From positions 1 to 24,060 of the IMG/VR virus record IMGVR_UViG_3300020442_000596: a stretch of DNA of 24,060 bases; one strand, given 5' to 3'. This document shows positions 8,520-15,581 of this stretch, one piece after another. Below the pieces are notes generated by a model that saw nothing but the letters and a program-made list of their open reading frames with translations, did not search any database and was not told where the DNA came from. Source of the DNA: a virus. Positions within the stretch are counted from its first letter, which is position 1. Each line of letters starts with the position of its first letter. The translations under genes and the position numbers were made by a program.

Positions 8520-11209
8520 AATACCTCGTACCTACCTGAGAATGGGTTGATACCATATGATTTATGCTTGGTCTTTGGTTGTTCAACAGATGGCGTAGCC
8601 ACGCGAACAGGCATAGGTTGTGCTTGAGGCACAGGCATAACAATAGGAATCATTGATGGAGTCTTGCCGCCACCACCAGTCGGTGTCAGATTCTTGCTCT
8701 TGTCAACAGGAGTCACACCTCCACCACCTTTGTCATCGGTTGGTGTTGACGATGATCCTGAACCCAGGGCAATCAACTTGGCATAGGCAGCAGGGTTACC
8801 TGATCCACCATAAGCACCAGAGTTCTTTCTAGTGTCTGCCTCAAAGTGTAGGTGAGGTCCACTAGATGAACCAGCACCAGGAGATCCTGCCGCACCTCCA
8901 GTCTTAGAGATAACCTCACCAGCAGCAAACTCACCAGATCTCTTGACAAACTCACTAAGGTGAGCAAGTCTGATCTGAATGTTGTGGGATGGAATCCATA
9001 CATCTTGCATGAAACCATATCCACCATAGTTACCAGCAGCAAGAATCTCACCAGGAGCATTCAATGCCAGAGGTGTACCTGTAGGTGTACCAACGTCAAT
9101 ACCACCATGTAACTTTCCAGGTTGTCCAGTTACGGGGTGAGTTCTAGGACCATATGGACTGGTGATGGGGAATCCAGATACCATTCCACCGTTCGTCTCA
9201 CCTGCTCCAGTGATGCTAGCAGGAGTAGGTGTGAGATCACCAGAGCTAACACCAGCAGATCCAGGTGTCATTGTGCTGCTACTGCTGCTAGTGTCTGTCT
9301 TGGGTGCGTTCTTGACACGACGCAGAGCATCCATGACCTGACCAGGAGTCATTGCGCTAGATTGTCCAGGGTAGTGGAATTTACCCTGAGCATTTGGCAT
9401 TGAAGCAAACTCTTGAGACAGTCCCTGCATGAACTGTTCATCAGTAATCTTACCTGCTAACCACTCATCACCCTGACGGTTGCCTCTGATATTTACATCC
9501 AAAATAATTTTATCCTGATTAGCAGGACTGAAGAGATCTTTGTCAGGATCTAATCCTGCTCTACGAGCTCTCTCTGCCAGGAATCTAGGCAACTGTTGAT
9601 ACTTACCAACAGCACCTGATGCTTTGTTGATGACCTGAGTGATGGTCATCTGTGTCATCCCAGGCATAGTTGTACTGGGATACATTGCTTCGTAGTTACC
9701 ACCTGACTCTTTGCCAGCAATCAAATCAAGTAGAGGTCCCCATTGACCGCTAGTTCCAGCAGTCGCCATGGAAGCAATAGCAGGTGGACCACTAATAGGT
9801 GGGGGTGGCATCATTGTCGCAGCAGATGCTGGACCCATCACCATGTTCATTGCTCCACCGATTATACCAGTTAATGTTGAACCAATCTTACTCATCATAT
9901 CAGGCACCTTACTTCCGCTAAAGATCTTAGCAGCACCGATGTTGGCAAATCCTCCAAATACTCCCTTGAGTCTAGAAACCTCACCCTTGAGGGCACCAAT
10001 GGCGGAACCACCAACAGGGATCGTGTTGAGGAAGTTTGAAGCAAAACCAACCAGCATACCGCCAGTTGATTTTAGCATGTTTTGGTAACCTTCGCCAAGC
10101 TTAGATTGTGGAAGCACAACCTCAGGTTCACCACCCTCACCAATCAGAGCACGGGTGGGAGACTTGACAACACCACCCTCCGCCATTTTTTGTACTGGAT
10201 TTCCATAAGCAGTAATCTTCTCTTCACTGCTCATGTTCGCGAAGGCTTCGTATTCCTCCAGCGGAACAGGGTTGCCATTAATATATCCCTGACCAGTCGC
10301 CATGTCAAAGCGACCAGTTACCTTTGATCTAGTCTCTGTCTTCTCTTCAGATTTTTGTGGTTTATTGGCACCAGTGACCATATCAGCAGCGCCACCTGCG
10401 AGATTGGCACCGATCAACCCTCCGAGAAGTCCACCAATACCAGCACCGATAGCGGTGCCAATACCAGGACCGAAGAATGTACCAATTACAGCACCTGCCT
10501 TTGTACCAGCAGCAAATCCAGCAGAACCACCAGCAGCAGTGGCACCAGCACCTACACCTGCCTGTAAGTTAGTCTGACCCTGTAATTTTCTACTTCCAAA
10601 CTCTAGACCAGCAAACAAGACAGAAAGAGGACCAGGACCACCTTTCATGCTAGGCAACTTAACCTTAGGTAGACTTACCTTAGGCATTTTGACCTTAGGT
10701 AGGTTGACTTTAGGTAGTTTAACCTTAGATACGGTGTCTTTTATTCCTGTTAATGCTCTACCAGGAGCTCTACGCAATGCTTGACCAGCACGTTGCCCTC
10801 TACCTTCGAGGCTATTGAAAAACCTACCAGGTTTAGTTCTCCCAAGTTTTCTACCAGCACGCAGACCCTGAGCCTTACGGTTTCGCATGAAGCGACCGAC
10901 TCTATTACCCTTCTGCTTTGCTCTTAATTGCTTTTTTGTCGGTTTCTTACGTCGGGGGCGACGCATGTAGGGGAGACCACCACCACCTCCACCAAACTTA
11001 GATTTATCTTCGTGACCCTTTCCTTTCTTTCCAAGGACTACCCTTGTCTGTTGTACCTGAGTCATGAAGAAGAACTTCTTCCTGTTTCTCAGGTAAGTTA
11101 GATACTCATGTTCAGTATCTAACATCTGATTGGCACTCTTAGCTACCGAGCTAACTGGTTTGACCAGTTTGCCCCCTAGTAGTCTGTTAAGTGCCGTACG
11201 TTTGATCAT
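8516..11209 (-). CDS. Tape-measure-like tail protein with muramidase-like and M23 peptidase domains
   Basis: An 897-residue protein. It has a basic N-terminus (1-150), pentapeptide repeats LPKVx (165-186) and a glycine-zipper hydrophobic segment (about 215-280). The segment at 342-370 (MAEGGVVKSPTRALIGEGGE) is a signature common in phage tape-measure proteins. A lysozyme/transglycosylase-like domain follows (about 488-610; Glu in LLDLIAGKESGGNYE at about 501). The C-terminal M23 domain (about 680-800) has HxxxD (His701, Asp705), a His in RLAHLSEF (750) and HLH (786-788). The peptidoglycan-cutting domains presumably act during genome entry. It lies directly after the gp26/frameshift gene (ATGA overlap), the usual chaperone-tape measure order. 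At 0.15 nm per residue it would span about 135 nm, plausible for a cyanomyovirus tail. Confidence 0.8.
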   Translation of the reverse strand: MIKRTALNRLLGGKLVKPVSSVAKSANQMLDTEHEYLTYLRNRKKFFFMTQVQQTRVVLGKKGKGHEDKSKFGGGGGGLPYMRRPRRKKPTKKQLRAKQKGNRVGRFMRNRKAQGLRAGRKLGRTKPGRFFNSLEGRGQRAGQALRRAPGRALTGIKDTVSKVKLPKVNLPKVKMPKVSLPKVKLPSMKGGPGPLSVLFAGLEFGSRKLQGQTNLQAGVGAGATAAGGSAGFAAGTKAGAVIGTFFGPGIGTAIGAGIGGLLGGLIGANLAGGAADMVTGANKPQKSEEKTETRSKVTGRFDMATGQGYINGNPVPLEEYEAFANMSSEEKITAYGNPVQKMAEGGVVKSPTRALIGEGGEPEVVLPQSKLGEGYQNMLKSTGGMLVGFASNFLNTIPVGGSAIGALKGEVSRLKGVFGGFANIGAAKIFSGSKVPDMMSKIGSTLTGIIGGAMNMVMGPASAATMMPPPPISGPPAIASMATAGTSGQWGPLLDLIAGKESGGNYEAMYPSTTMPGMTQMTITQVINKASGAVGKYQQLPRFLAERARRAGLDPDKDLFSPANQDKIILDVNIRGNRQGDEWLAGKITDEQFMQGLSQEFASMPNAQGKFHYPGQSSAMTPGQVMDALRRVKNAPKTDTSSSSSTMTPGSAGVSSGDLTPTPASITGAGETNGGMVSGFPITSPYGPRTHPVTGQPGKLHGGIDVGTPTGTPLALNAPGEILAAGNYGGYGFMQDVWIPSHNIQIRLAHLSEFVKRSGEFAAGEVISKTGGAAGSPGAGSSSGPHLHFEADTRKNSGAYGGSGNPAAYAKLIALGSGSSSTPTDDKGGGGVTPVDKSKNLTPTGGGGKTPSMIPIVMPVPQAQPMPVRVATPSVEQPKTKHKSYGINPFSGRYEVL
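10652..10717 (-). repeat. In-gene tandem 15-nt repeat encoding LPKVx pentapeptides
   Basis: Within the tape-measure candidate, residues 165-186 read LPKVN, LPKVK, MPKVS, LPKVK, LP. The plus strand shows the matching recurring ACCTTAGGTA-type units about every 15 nt. The units are not identical at DNA level. The Pro/Lys/Val pattern predicts an extended, positively charged strand rather than a helix. Confidence 0.8.
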
Positions 11210-12092
11210 TTACGTTTGCGTTTTTCTTCTTCGATGCGGTCTCTTTCATCTTGTAGATGCTTAGCAAGCAAGTTCACGTAAATGTCCCTCTCCCAAGGGA
11301 TCATATTCTCAATATCCGTCAATGTATATTTATGATGCTGTACGAGGGCGAAGTTAGTCGTATAAAACCTTTCCAACCCCTCTTGGAAGAGGCTTATCCG
11401 AAAAAATTAATCAGTCCTTCGATAACAGTTGTAGTCTCTACCTTAGTCTTAGGATTCTTAACAGTAATCGTATGACTCAGTTTAGGCATGGTGTCAAAGA
11501 AGTTCTGAACCTTCTCAAACTGTTCGTTGGTAAGAGTCTCCAACCATTCCTTTGCCTCTTGTGGAGTAAAGTCACCACAATCTTCACCATTAGCAAAGAC
11601 ACGATCAATACATGCTGCTACCAGCTCATATGGATCAGGTTCTTCTTCCATGATGTTGACCTTGGCAAAGTAATCAAGGTTTGGATACTTCATGACAGCA
11701 ACAATGTCGTCTGTCAGTTTAATCTCACTCTCATGACCGTCAGGGAAGACAACCTTTACATCATCCACAGGGAATGTGACAGGCACCTTTACTTCTGGAT
11801 CGTCATCACAAGGTACTTCAATTTCAATCGTTTCTTGTACAGAACGACCACGAAGTTGTAAGAAGATATACTCTACATCAAACAGAGCGAGGTCTTCCAT
11901 TTTGAACCGTGAATGAATACAGTTCTTGAAGATCTTGGTGATAGCATCAATGATCTGTGTTTCATTCTCACTCTCCATTGCCAGGATGAGAATCTTTTGC
12001 TCTCTCACCAGGAATGGACGATACTTAAGTTTCTTCTTTGATGAAGGGACAACCAACTCATAGGTTGGAGTGCTAATTTCAGGAAGTGGCAT
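11206..12092 (-). CDS. Predicted gp26 -1 frameshift fusion (long tail-chaperone form)
   Basis: If ribosomes slip -1 on the T TTT TTC heptamer (11406-11400), the 231 residues of gp26 up to FF are joined to 64 residues in the -1 frame, giving about 295 aa. The extension begins RISLFQEGLERFYTTNFALV, contains DIENMIPWERDIYVNLL and ends in a charged helix ERDRIEEEKRKRK, with its stop at 11208-11206. The -1 frame has a TAA just upstream of the heptamer, and no ATG until the Met inside ENMIPWERD, where the motif would be cut. Independent initiation is therefore unlikely unless a TTG is used. The stop overlaps the next ATG as ATGA. The organisation mirrors gpG/gpGT tail chaperones next to tape-measure genes. 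Unproven but well supported by pattern. Confidence 0.75.
11371..11419 (-). promoter_or_regulatory. Programmed -1 ribosomal frameshift signal
   Basis: In minus-strand order: an SD-like AAGGA (11419-11415), 8 nt, then the slippery heptamer T_TTT_TTC (11406-11400) in the correct register with gp26 codons TTT TTC. A 7-nt spacer containing the gp26 TAA follows (11396-11394). Then comes a 5-bp stem CCTCT (11392-11388) / AGAGG (11383-11379) with loop TCCA. The loop is complementary to TGGA at 11375-11372, so a compact pseudoknot is possible. An upstream SD-like element, an X_XXY_YYZ site and a downstream structure at 5-9 nt are the three parts known from bacterial -1 sites such as dnaX. Confidence 0.75.
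11394..12092 (-). CDS. 26: Baseplate hub assembly protein gp26-like (zero-frame product)
   Basis: Protein of 232 residues matching the T4 gp26-type baseplate protein family. It opens MPLPEISTPTYELVVPSSKK, then KYRPFLVREQKILILAMESE and DLALFDVEYIFLQLRGRSVQ, followed by a beta-rich middle and a C-terminal helix ending GLINFFG. The KYRPFLVREEK and DVEYLFLQLR patterns are the family hallmarks as I know them. In T4 gp26 is needed for hub assembly, with a chaperone-like rather than a major structural role. It starts 2 nt after the stop of the tail-tube-like gene. The last codons form a slippery sequence that can produce the extended form. Confidence 0.85.
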   Translation of the reverse strand: MPLPEISTPTYELVVPSSKKKLKYRPFLVREQKILILAMESENETQIIDAITKIFKNCIHSRFKMEDLALFDVEYIFLQLRGRSVQETIEIEVPCDDDPEVKVPVTFPVDDVKVVFPDGHESEIKLTDDIVAVMKYPNLDYFAKVNIMEEEPDPYELVAACIDRVFANGEDCGDFTPQEAKEWLETLTNEQFEKVQNFFDTMPKLSHTITVKNPKTKVETTTVIEGLINFFG

Positions 12093-12094
12093 AA

Positions 12095-12793
12095 TTAATC
12101 AGATTTTTTCCGTTGCTTCGGAGGGGTGAGGCGGGTGCTGTACTCATAGTACATGCCCACGGACAATTTGACCACCTGACTAGAGGCAGCACTATATGGT
12201 ATTGATGATACCATGTATGGGTATGCTTTGACAAGCTGTATGTGGAAGTTATCATAGTTAGTACCGTCAAACTTCTCATACTTTCTAATCTTCACATCGC
12301 ACGTATAGTCATTGTAGAAAGATGTAGCGAATGCTTGCTTCTCTTTCTTAGCAAAGACAGGACCATAAGGATCACCAGTAAAGCTAGCACCTTCAAAGTT
12401 ACCTGCGATGTAATCCTGCCATGCGGTGAAGAATCTCATCGGTGTAGAGTTGACGTCCAGGATGAACGACAGATCCATCTCATTATATACCTTCGCCATG
12501 GCGGGTTTCATGTTGATACCCTTTTTGACACTACGAACATCCTGAGATGTCATGTTGACACCAGGAATCTGTACCTCATTGGCGAGCATACTAATCAACT
12601 CACCATCGAGTCTAGAAGTTTTCCTACCAGAATCGGGAGGAGTAGTTGCCCGTGCCAACCAGTCACCAAGACTCGGCTTCCCACCTTTGAAGGCAGGTTG
12701 GGGAGGGAAAGAAAACTCAATGTCATACAGGTTACCGCTGCTGATCGAGTTGTTAATCTTTGATAAGAATCTGGTAACTGAGGGGATACCCAT
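12095..12793 (-). CDS. Tail-tube-like / baseplate tube initiator protein (gp54-like candidate)
   Basis: Protein of 232 residues with the tail-tube type of fold (T4 gp19/gp54/gp48 relatives). Segments YDIEFSFPPQP, LANEVQIPGVNM, EMDLSFILDVNSTPMRFFTA, YTCDVKIRKYEKFDGTN and FHIQLVKAYPYMVSSIPYSA follow the strand order of these proteins. The 'pG..m' loop and the 'aYP..i....y' strand are typical. gp19 is shorter (163 aa), so a tube initiator (gp54 role) is more likely than the main tube, with gp48 encoded divergently at 13660. It is the first gene of the minus-strand hub operon, under the late promoter box at 12821-12828. The exact T4 counterpart is an inference. Confidence 0.65.
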   Translation of the reverse strand: MGIPSVTRFLSKINNSISSGNLYDIEFSFPPQPAFKGGKPSLGDWLARATTPPDSGRKTSRLDGELISMLANEVQIPGVNMTSQDVRSVKKGINMKPAMAKVYNEMDLSFILDVNSTPMRFFTAWQDYIAGNFEGASFTGDPYGPVFAKKEKQAFATSFYNDYTCDVKIRKYEKFDGTNYDNFHIQLVKAYPYMVSSIPYSAASSQVVKLSVGMYYEYSTRLTPPKQRKKSD

Positions 12794-12798
12794 AAATA
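12791..12798 (+). promoter_or_regulatory. T4-type late promoter box (rightward, gp4-gp53 operon)
   Basis: CATAAATA followed by CC closely resembles the T4 late -10 element TATAAATA. It is 27 nt upstream of the gp4 ATG (12826), giving a short leader. Its first three bases (CAT) are also the reverse complement of the start codon of the leftward tail-tube-like gene. Confidence 0.75.
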
Positions 12799-12820
12799 CC
12801 CGTATAGGGGTGATCTTATT

Positions 12821-12828
12821 TATTTATG
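12821..12828 (-). promoter_or_regulatory. T4-type late promoter box (leftward, tail/hub operon)
   Basis: On the minus strand CATAAATA (12828-12821) lies 27 nt upstream of the ATG at 12793. It mirrors the rightward box exactly, and its CAT is the complement of the gp4 start codon. The following bases AATAAG extend the AT-rich opening region. This box should drive the gp26-gp5 operon late in infection. Confidence 0.75.
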
Positions 12829-13263
12829 CCGTCCTACAAAGGGAAATATAAGCCAAGTAACTACAGCAAGTACAAAGGAGATCCAACAGCGATCATTTAC
12901 CGCTCTCTATGGGAGCGTAAGTTCATGTACTACTGTGATCACACAGAGAAAGTAGTTGAGTGGTCATCCGAAGAGATCGCGATACCATATAGATCGCCCA
13001 AAGATAATCGGTATCATCTCTATTTCCCTGACTTCTACATGAAGGTAAGAAACACGAATGGTTCAATCCAATCATATCTAGTTGAGGTGAAACCTAAGGC
13101 ACAAGTCGAAGGTCCTAAGCCTCAAGCAAAGAAGACCAAACGATACCTAACGGAGGTCGCGACTTATGCCATCAACCAAGCAAAATGGGAAGCAGCGAGG
13201 GAATACTGCAGGGACAGGCTTTGGCAGTTCAAAATCATCACCGAACGCGAACTCAAAGTTTGA
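12826..13263 (+). CDS. 4: Head completion protein gp4
   Basis: Protein of 145 residues with the T4 gp4 (gp50/65) signature: GDPTAIIYRSLWERKFMYYC, then EWSSEEIAIPY, YFPDFYMKV and YLVEVKPK. The family has a TnsA/PD-(D/E)XK endonuclease-like core, with D in FPDFY and ExK in VEVKPK as the likely metal-site residues. In T4 it is needed to complete DNA-filled heads so that tails can attach. It is the first gene of the plus-strand late operon, 27 nt after a CATAAATA late box. In T4, gene 4 also sits next to gene 53, so the neighbourhood is conserved. Its 3' end overlaps the next gene by 98 nt. Confidence 0.9.
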   Translation: MPSYKGKYKPSNYSKYKGDPTAIIYRSLWERKFMYYCDHTEKVVEWSSEEIAIPYRSPKDNRYHLYFPDFYMKVRNTNGSIQSYLVEVKPKAQVEGPKPQAKKTKRYLTEVATYAINQAKWEAAREYCRDRLWQFKIITERELKV

Positions 13264-13660
13264 ACATCTCATAACAGATCTAAAAGGAAAGAAGATCTCA
13301 AAACAAAAGTTACGAGAAGAAGTATTCAATATCCTCTATGATAACGCAGTCGAGAATGTTGAGGAAGGCAATTACTACTTCTTCGAGTATGACCCAAAAT
13401 TCAAATCAGTGCTGAGAGAGTGGGATCAGTACCCACTGATCCAGGTGCTAGAGATAAAAGGCAATCAGATTCTAGGTGCGAACTTACATTATATAAGTCC
13501 AAACCAGCGCCTGAAGAGTCTAAATAATAAACAAATGCCTGCGGCTACATTTCATTATTACATTCCTCAGAAGGCAGACAATCTGTTCTTTGAAGTTGAC
13601 GAGACTGATGTTCCGCTGCTAAGTCAACTCCCACTAGATAAATTTCATCGGAATCGATAA
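13166..13660 (+). CDS. Conserved baseplate-region protein of unknown function, 164 aa
   Basis: The start at 13166 lies inside gp4 and is supported by a strong Shine-Dalgarno GGAGG at 13152-13156 (9-nt spacing) and by the absence of a later ATG before residue 120. The first 31 residues, encoded in the gp4 overlap, are polar and probably disordered. The folded part has segments NYYFFEYDPKFKSVLREWDQ, PLIQVLEIKGNQILGANLHY and FHYYIPQKADN. This 'FEYDPK...YPL...LG.NLHY' pattern recurs in T4-like cyanophages as an unnamed, probably virion-related protein. Its stop overlaps the gp48 start as TAATG. Confidence 0.75.
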   Translation: MPSTKQNGKQRGNTAGTGFGSSKSSPNANSKFEHLITDLKGKKISKQKLREEVFNILYDNAVENVEEGNYYFFEYDPKFKSVLREWDQYPLIQVLEIKGNQILGANLHYISPNQRLKSLNNKQMPAATFHYYIPQKADNLFFEVDETDVPLLSQLPLDKFHRNR

Positions 13661-14955
13661 TGTTACCAGCAGGACAAAACAGTGAATATGGAGCTCCTGA
13701 GTACAAGAAGCTCCAAGGAACCACTAGAACTTATCCTATAGGAATCGATAGTATTCCTTACGCTTCGTACTTTAAGATTACGAAGTATAAGTACCAGGCA
13801 GGGTTAGAAGCTGCTGGCAATGATAAGAGACAGAATGGAGTTCTAGGTGCCATTGGTAGAAACCAAGCTGCTATGGGACTCTCCAAGAGTCTGAATGGCA
13901 TTGCTACAGGACTCTTCAATGGTGGAAACTCACTGAATCGTGCTGGTGGTGATATCCTCCTAGATCAAGCAATTCAACAATCTTTAGCAGATACCCCAGA
14001 CCCTAGGTTTGATGGTCAAGTAGGAACAATGGGCGATGCTCTGGGTTCTTACATTCCTCCTCTCGCTAACGACTATAGTAACATCAAGTTCCCCATAACA
14101 ACCGCAGATGGTAGAACTTTTGAGAATCAATCACAACTAACAGAATATAAGAAGAAAGCGAAACTAGCAGCAGATACTCAATCTTCTATTTGTAAACTGC
14201 CTCTGCCTAATGAGTTTCAATACTCATATGATGCTTCATGGAGCAATGAGTTCAAGCTTGGTACCATGGCACGTCTCCTTGAGGATAGTGCTGGTGCTTT
14301 TGGACAAGCATTGGCAACTGGTACTTTGGGAGCAGTTGGCAACGCTCTAGCTCAAGGTGCTGGTGGTGCTCTAGATAAACTTGGAGCAGGTTTGACCGCA
14401 GGTTCTGGTATCAATGTAGACCTGAAAGGATTCCTCTCTGCTGCTGGTAACGCTGCTGTCAACCCATTTGGTGTCAATAGTTCTTTGACTCCTACCAATC
14501 TAATTGGTCTTGGTGGTCTAGCACCTAACGAGAACGCAATCATGATGTTCTCCAAGATGCAGATGCGTTCCTTTGATGTAACTTTTGAATTGTTCGCTAG
14601 GGATGACACTGAAGCAAAAGAGATCAACGCAATCATTCAATGGTTCAAAGTAGGGATGCATCCTTACTCAACGCCACAAGGTGTTGGTGGAGTTCTCGGA
14701 TTCCCTGATGTCTTTGTATTGGAACCAGAGTTCATACCTGCGGATGAAACTACAGGAAAAGCAAAGAGAGCAATCACACATCCAATGATGCCAAAGACTA
14801 AACTTTGTGCTCTTAGCAGGATGACTGTGAATACCACACCTGCTAACAGTTTCCTGACCACTTACACTGGTGACATTCCCTTACAGCAGATCACACTTAC
14901 GTTCAACGAACTCACCGCACTCACACAATCCGATATGGAGGTTGGAAACTTCTAA
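13660..14955 (+). CDS. 48: Baseplate tail tube cap gp48-like
   Basis: Protein of 431 residues, somewhat longer than T4 gp48 (364 aa). The N-terminus (YPIGIDSIPYASYFKITKYKY) and C-terminal part (FELFARDDTEAKEINAIIQW, then PKTKLCALSRMTVNTTPANS and QQITLTFNELTALTQSDMEV) match the tail-tube-related folds of gp48/gp54. The Ala/Gly-rich middle (about 210-285) is low complexity. gp48 caps the baseplate dome where tube polymerisation starts. It is translationally coupled to both neighbours by TAATG overlaps. The assignment rests on length, fold pattern and its position before gp53. Confidence 0.75.
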   Translation: MLPAGQNSEYGAPEYKKLQGTTRTYPIGIDSIPYASYFKITKYKYQAGLEAAGNDKRQNGVLGAIGRNQAAMGLSKSLNGIATGLFNGGNSLNRAGGDILLDQAIQQSLADTPDPRFDGQVGTMGDALGSYIPPLANDYSNIKFPITTADGRTFENQSQLTEYKKKAKLAADTQSSICKLPLPNEFQYSYDASWSNEFKLGTMARLLEDSAGAFGQALATGTLGAVGNALAQGAGGALDKLGAGLTAGSGINVDLKGFLSAAGNAAVNPFGVNSSLTPTNLIGLGGLAPNENAIMMFSKMQMRSFDVTFELFARDDTEAKEINAIIQWFKVGMHPYSTPQGVGGVLGFPDVFVLEPEFIPADETTGKAKRAITHPMMPKTKLCALSRMTVNTTPANSFLTTYTGDIPLQQITLTFNELTALTQSDMEVGNF

Positions 14956-15581
14956 TGTTATTCAAAAGAATGCCAGATGTAGCTTACAACTACTCTAACT
15001 CAATCACCGACCCCCAGTTCTTGATCGTCAAGAATCTTTGGCGTAGAAATGAAATCTTAGACCAGTATCTGACTTCGTTGACTCTGTTCGATACACATGT
15101 CATCCAGGATGGAGAGACCCCAGAGTCTATAAGTTTCAAATACTACGACAATGTATTTTTTGGTTGGACTATCTTCTTTGTCAATGAGAAGAGTAACTAC
15201 CACAGAGACTGGCCAATGGATTCTGGTACTCTAAAAGAGTATGTTTACAATAAGTATCCAAACCCAGATGCTACCTCACACTATGAAACCACAAAGGTAG
15301 TGGACGCTCTGGATAGAACGATTATTGAAGCAGGAAAGCAGGTACCTAGTAACTTCTCCATTACTTACTTCGACGGTACAGCATCTGCTGGTGTAACTGT
15401 AAACCCTGTACAGACAGTCAGCTACTACGAAAAAGAAACTCGTGAGAATGATGCTCGTAGAGAGATCAAACTAATAAGACCCGCCCACATCAGGGACTTT
15501 GTTGACGTATACGCCAGGACCTTGAGGAGAGCGGGTGCTATGGAAATCGCGTTGTCAGAACACGACGTTAAAATTGAGTGA
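14955..15581 (+). CDS. 53: Baseplate wedge subunit gp53
   Basis: Protein of 208 residues (T4 gp53 is 196). The LysM-like core is visible at about 48-78 (THVIQDGETPESISFKYYDN, then VFFGWTIFFVNE), and the N-terminal YNYSNSITDPQFLIVKNLWR region fits the wedge-protein pattern. gp53 clamps the gp6-gp7-gp25 wedge in the T4 baseplate. It starts with a TAATG overlap with gp48. It is the last gene of the plus-strand operon; its 3' end overlaps the 3' end of talC by 14 nt on the opposite strand, and I see no terminator hairpin in the junction. Confidence 0.85.
   Translation: MLFKRMPDVAYNYSNSITDPQFLIVKNLWRRNEILDQYLTSLTLFDTHVIQDGETPESISFKYYDNVFFGWTIFFVNEKSNYHRDWPMDSGTLKEYVYNKYPNPDATSHYETTKVVDALDRTIIEAGKQVPSNFSITYFDGTASAGVTVNPVQTVSYYEKETRENDARREIKLIRPAHIRDFVDVYARTLRRAGAMEIALSEHDVKIE

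Noticed and set aside
11327-11334. CATAAATA box on the minus strand before the tape-measure candidate
   Set aside because: It is encoded by the HHKYT codons of the -1-frame extension and lies 118 nt from the next start; a late promoter is possible but chance is as likely.
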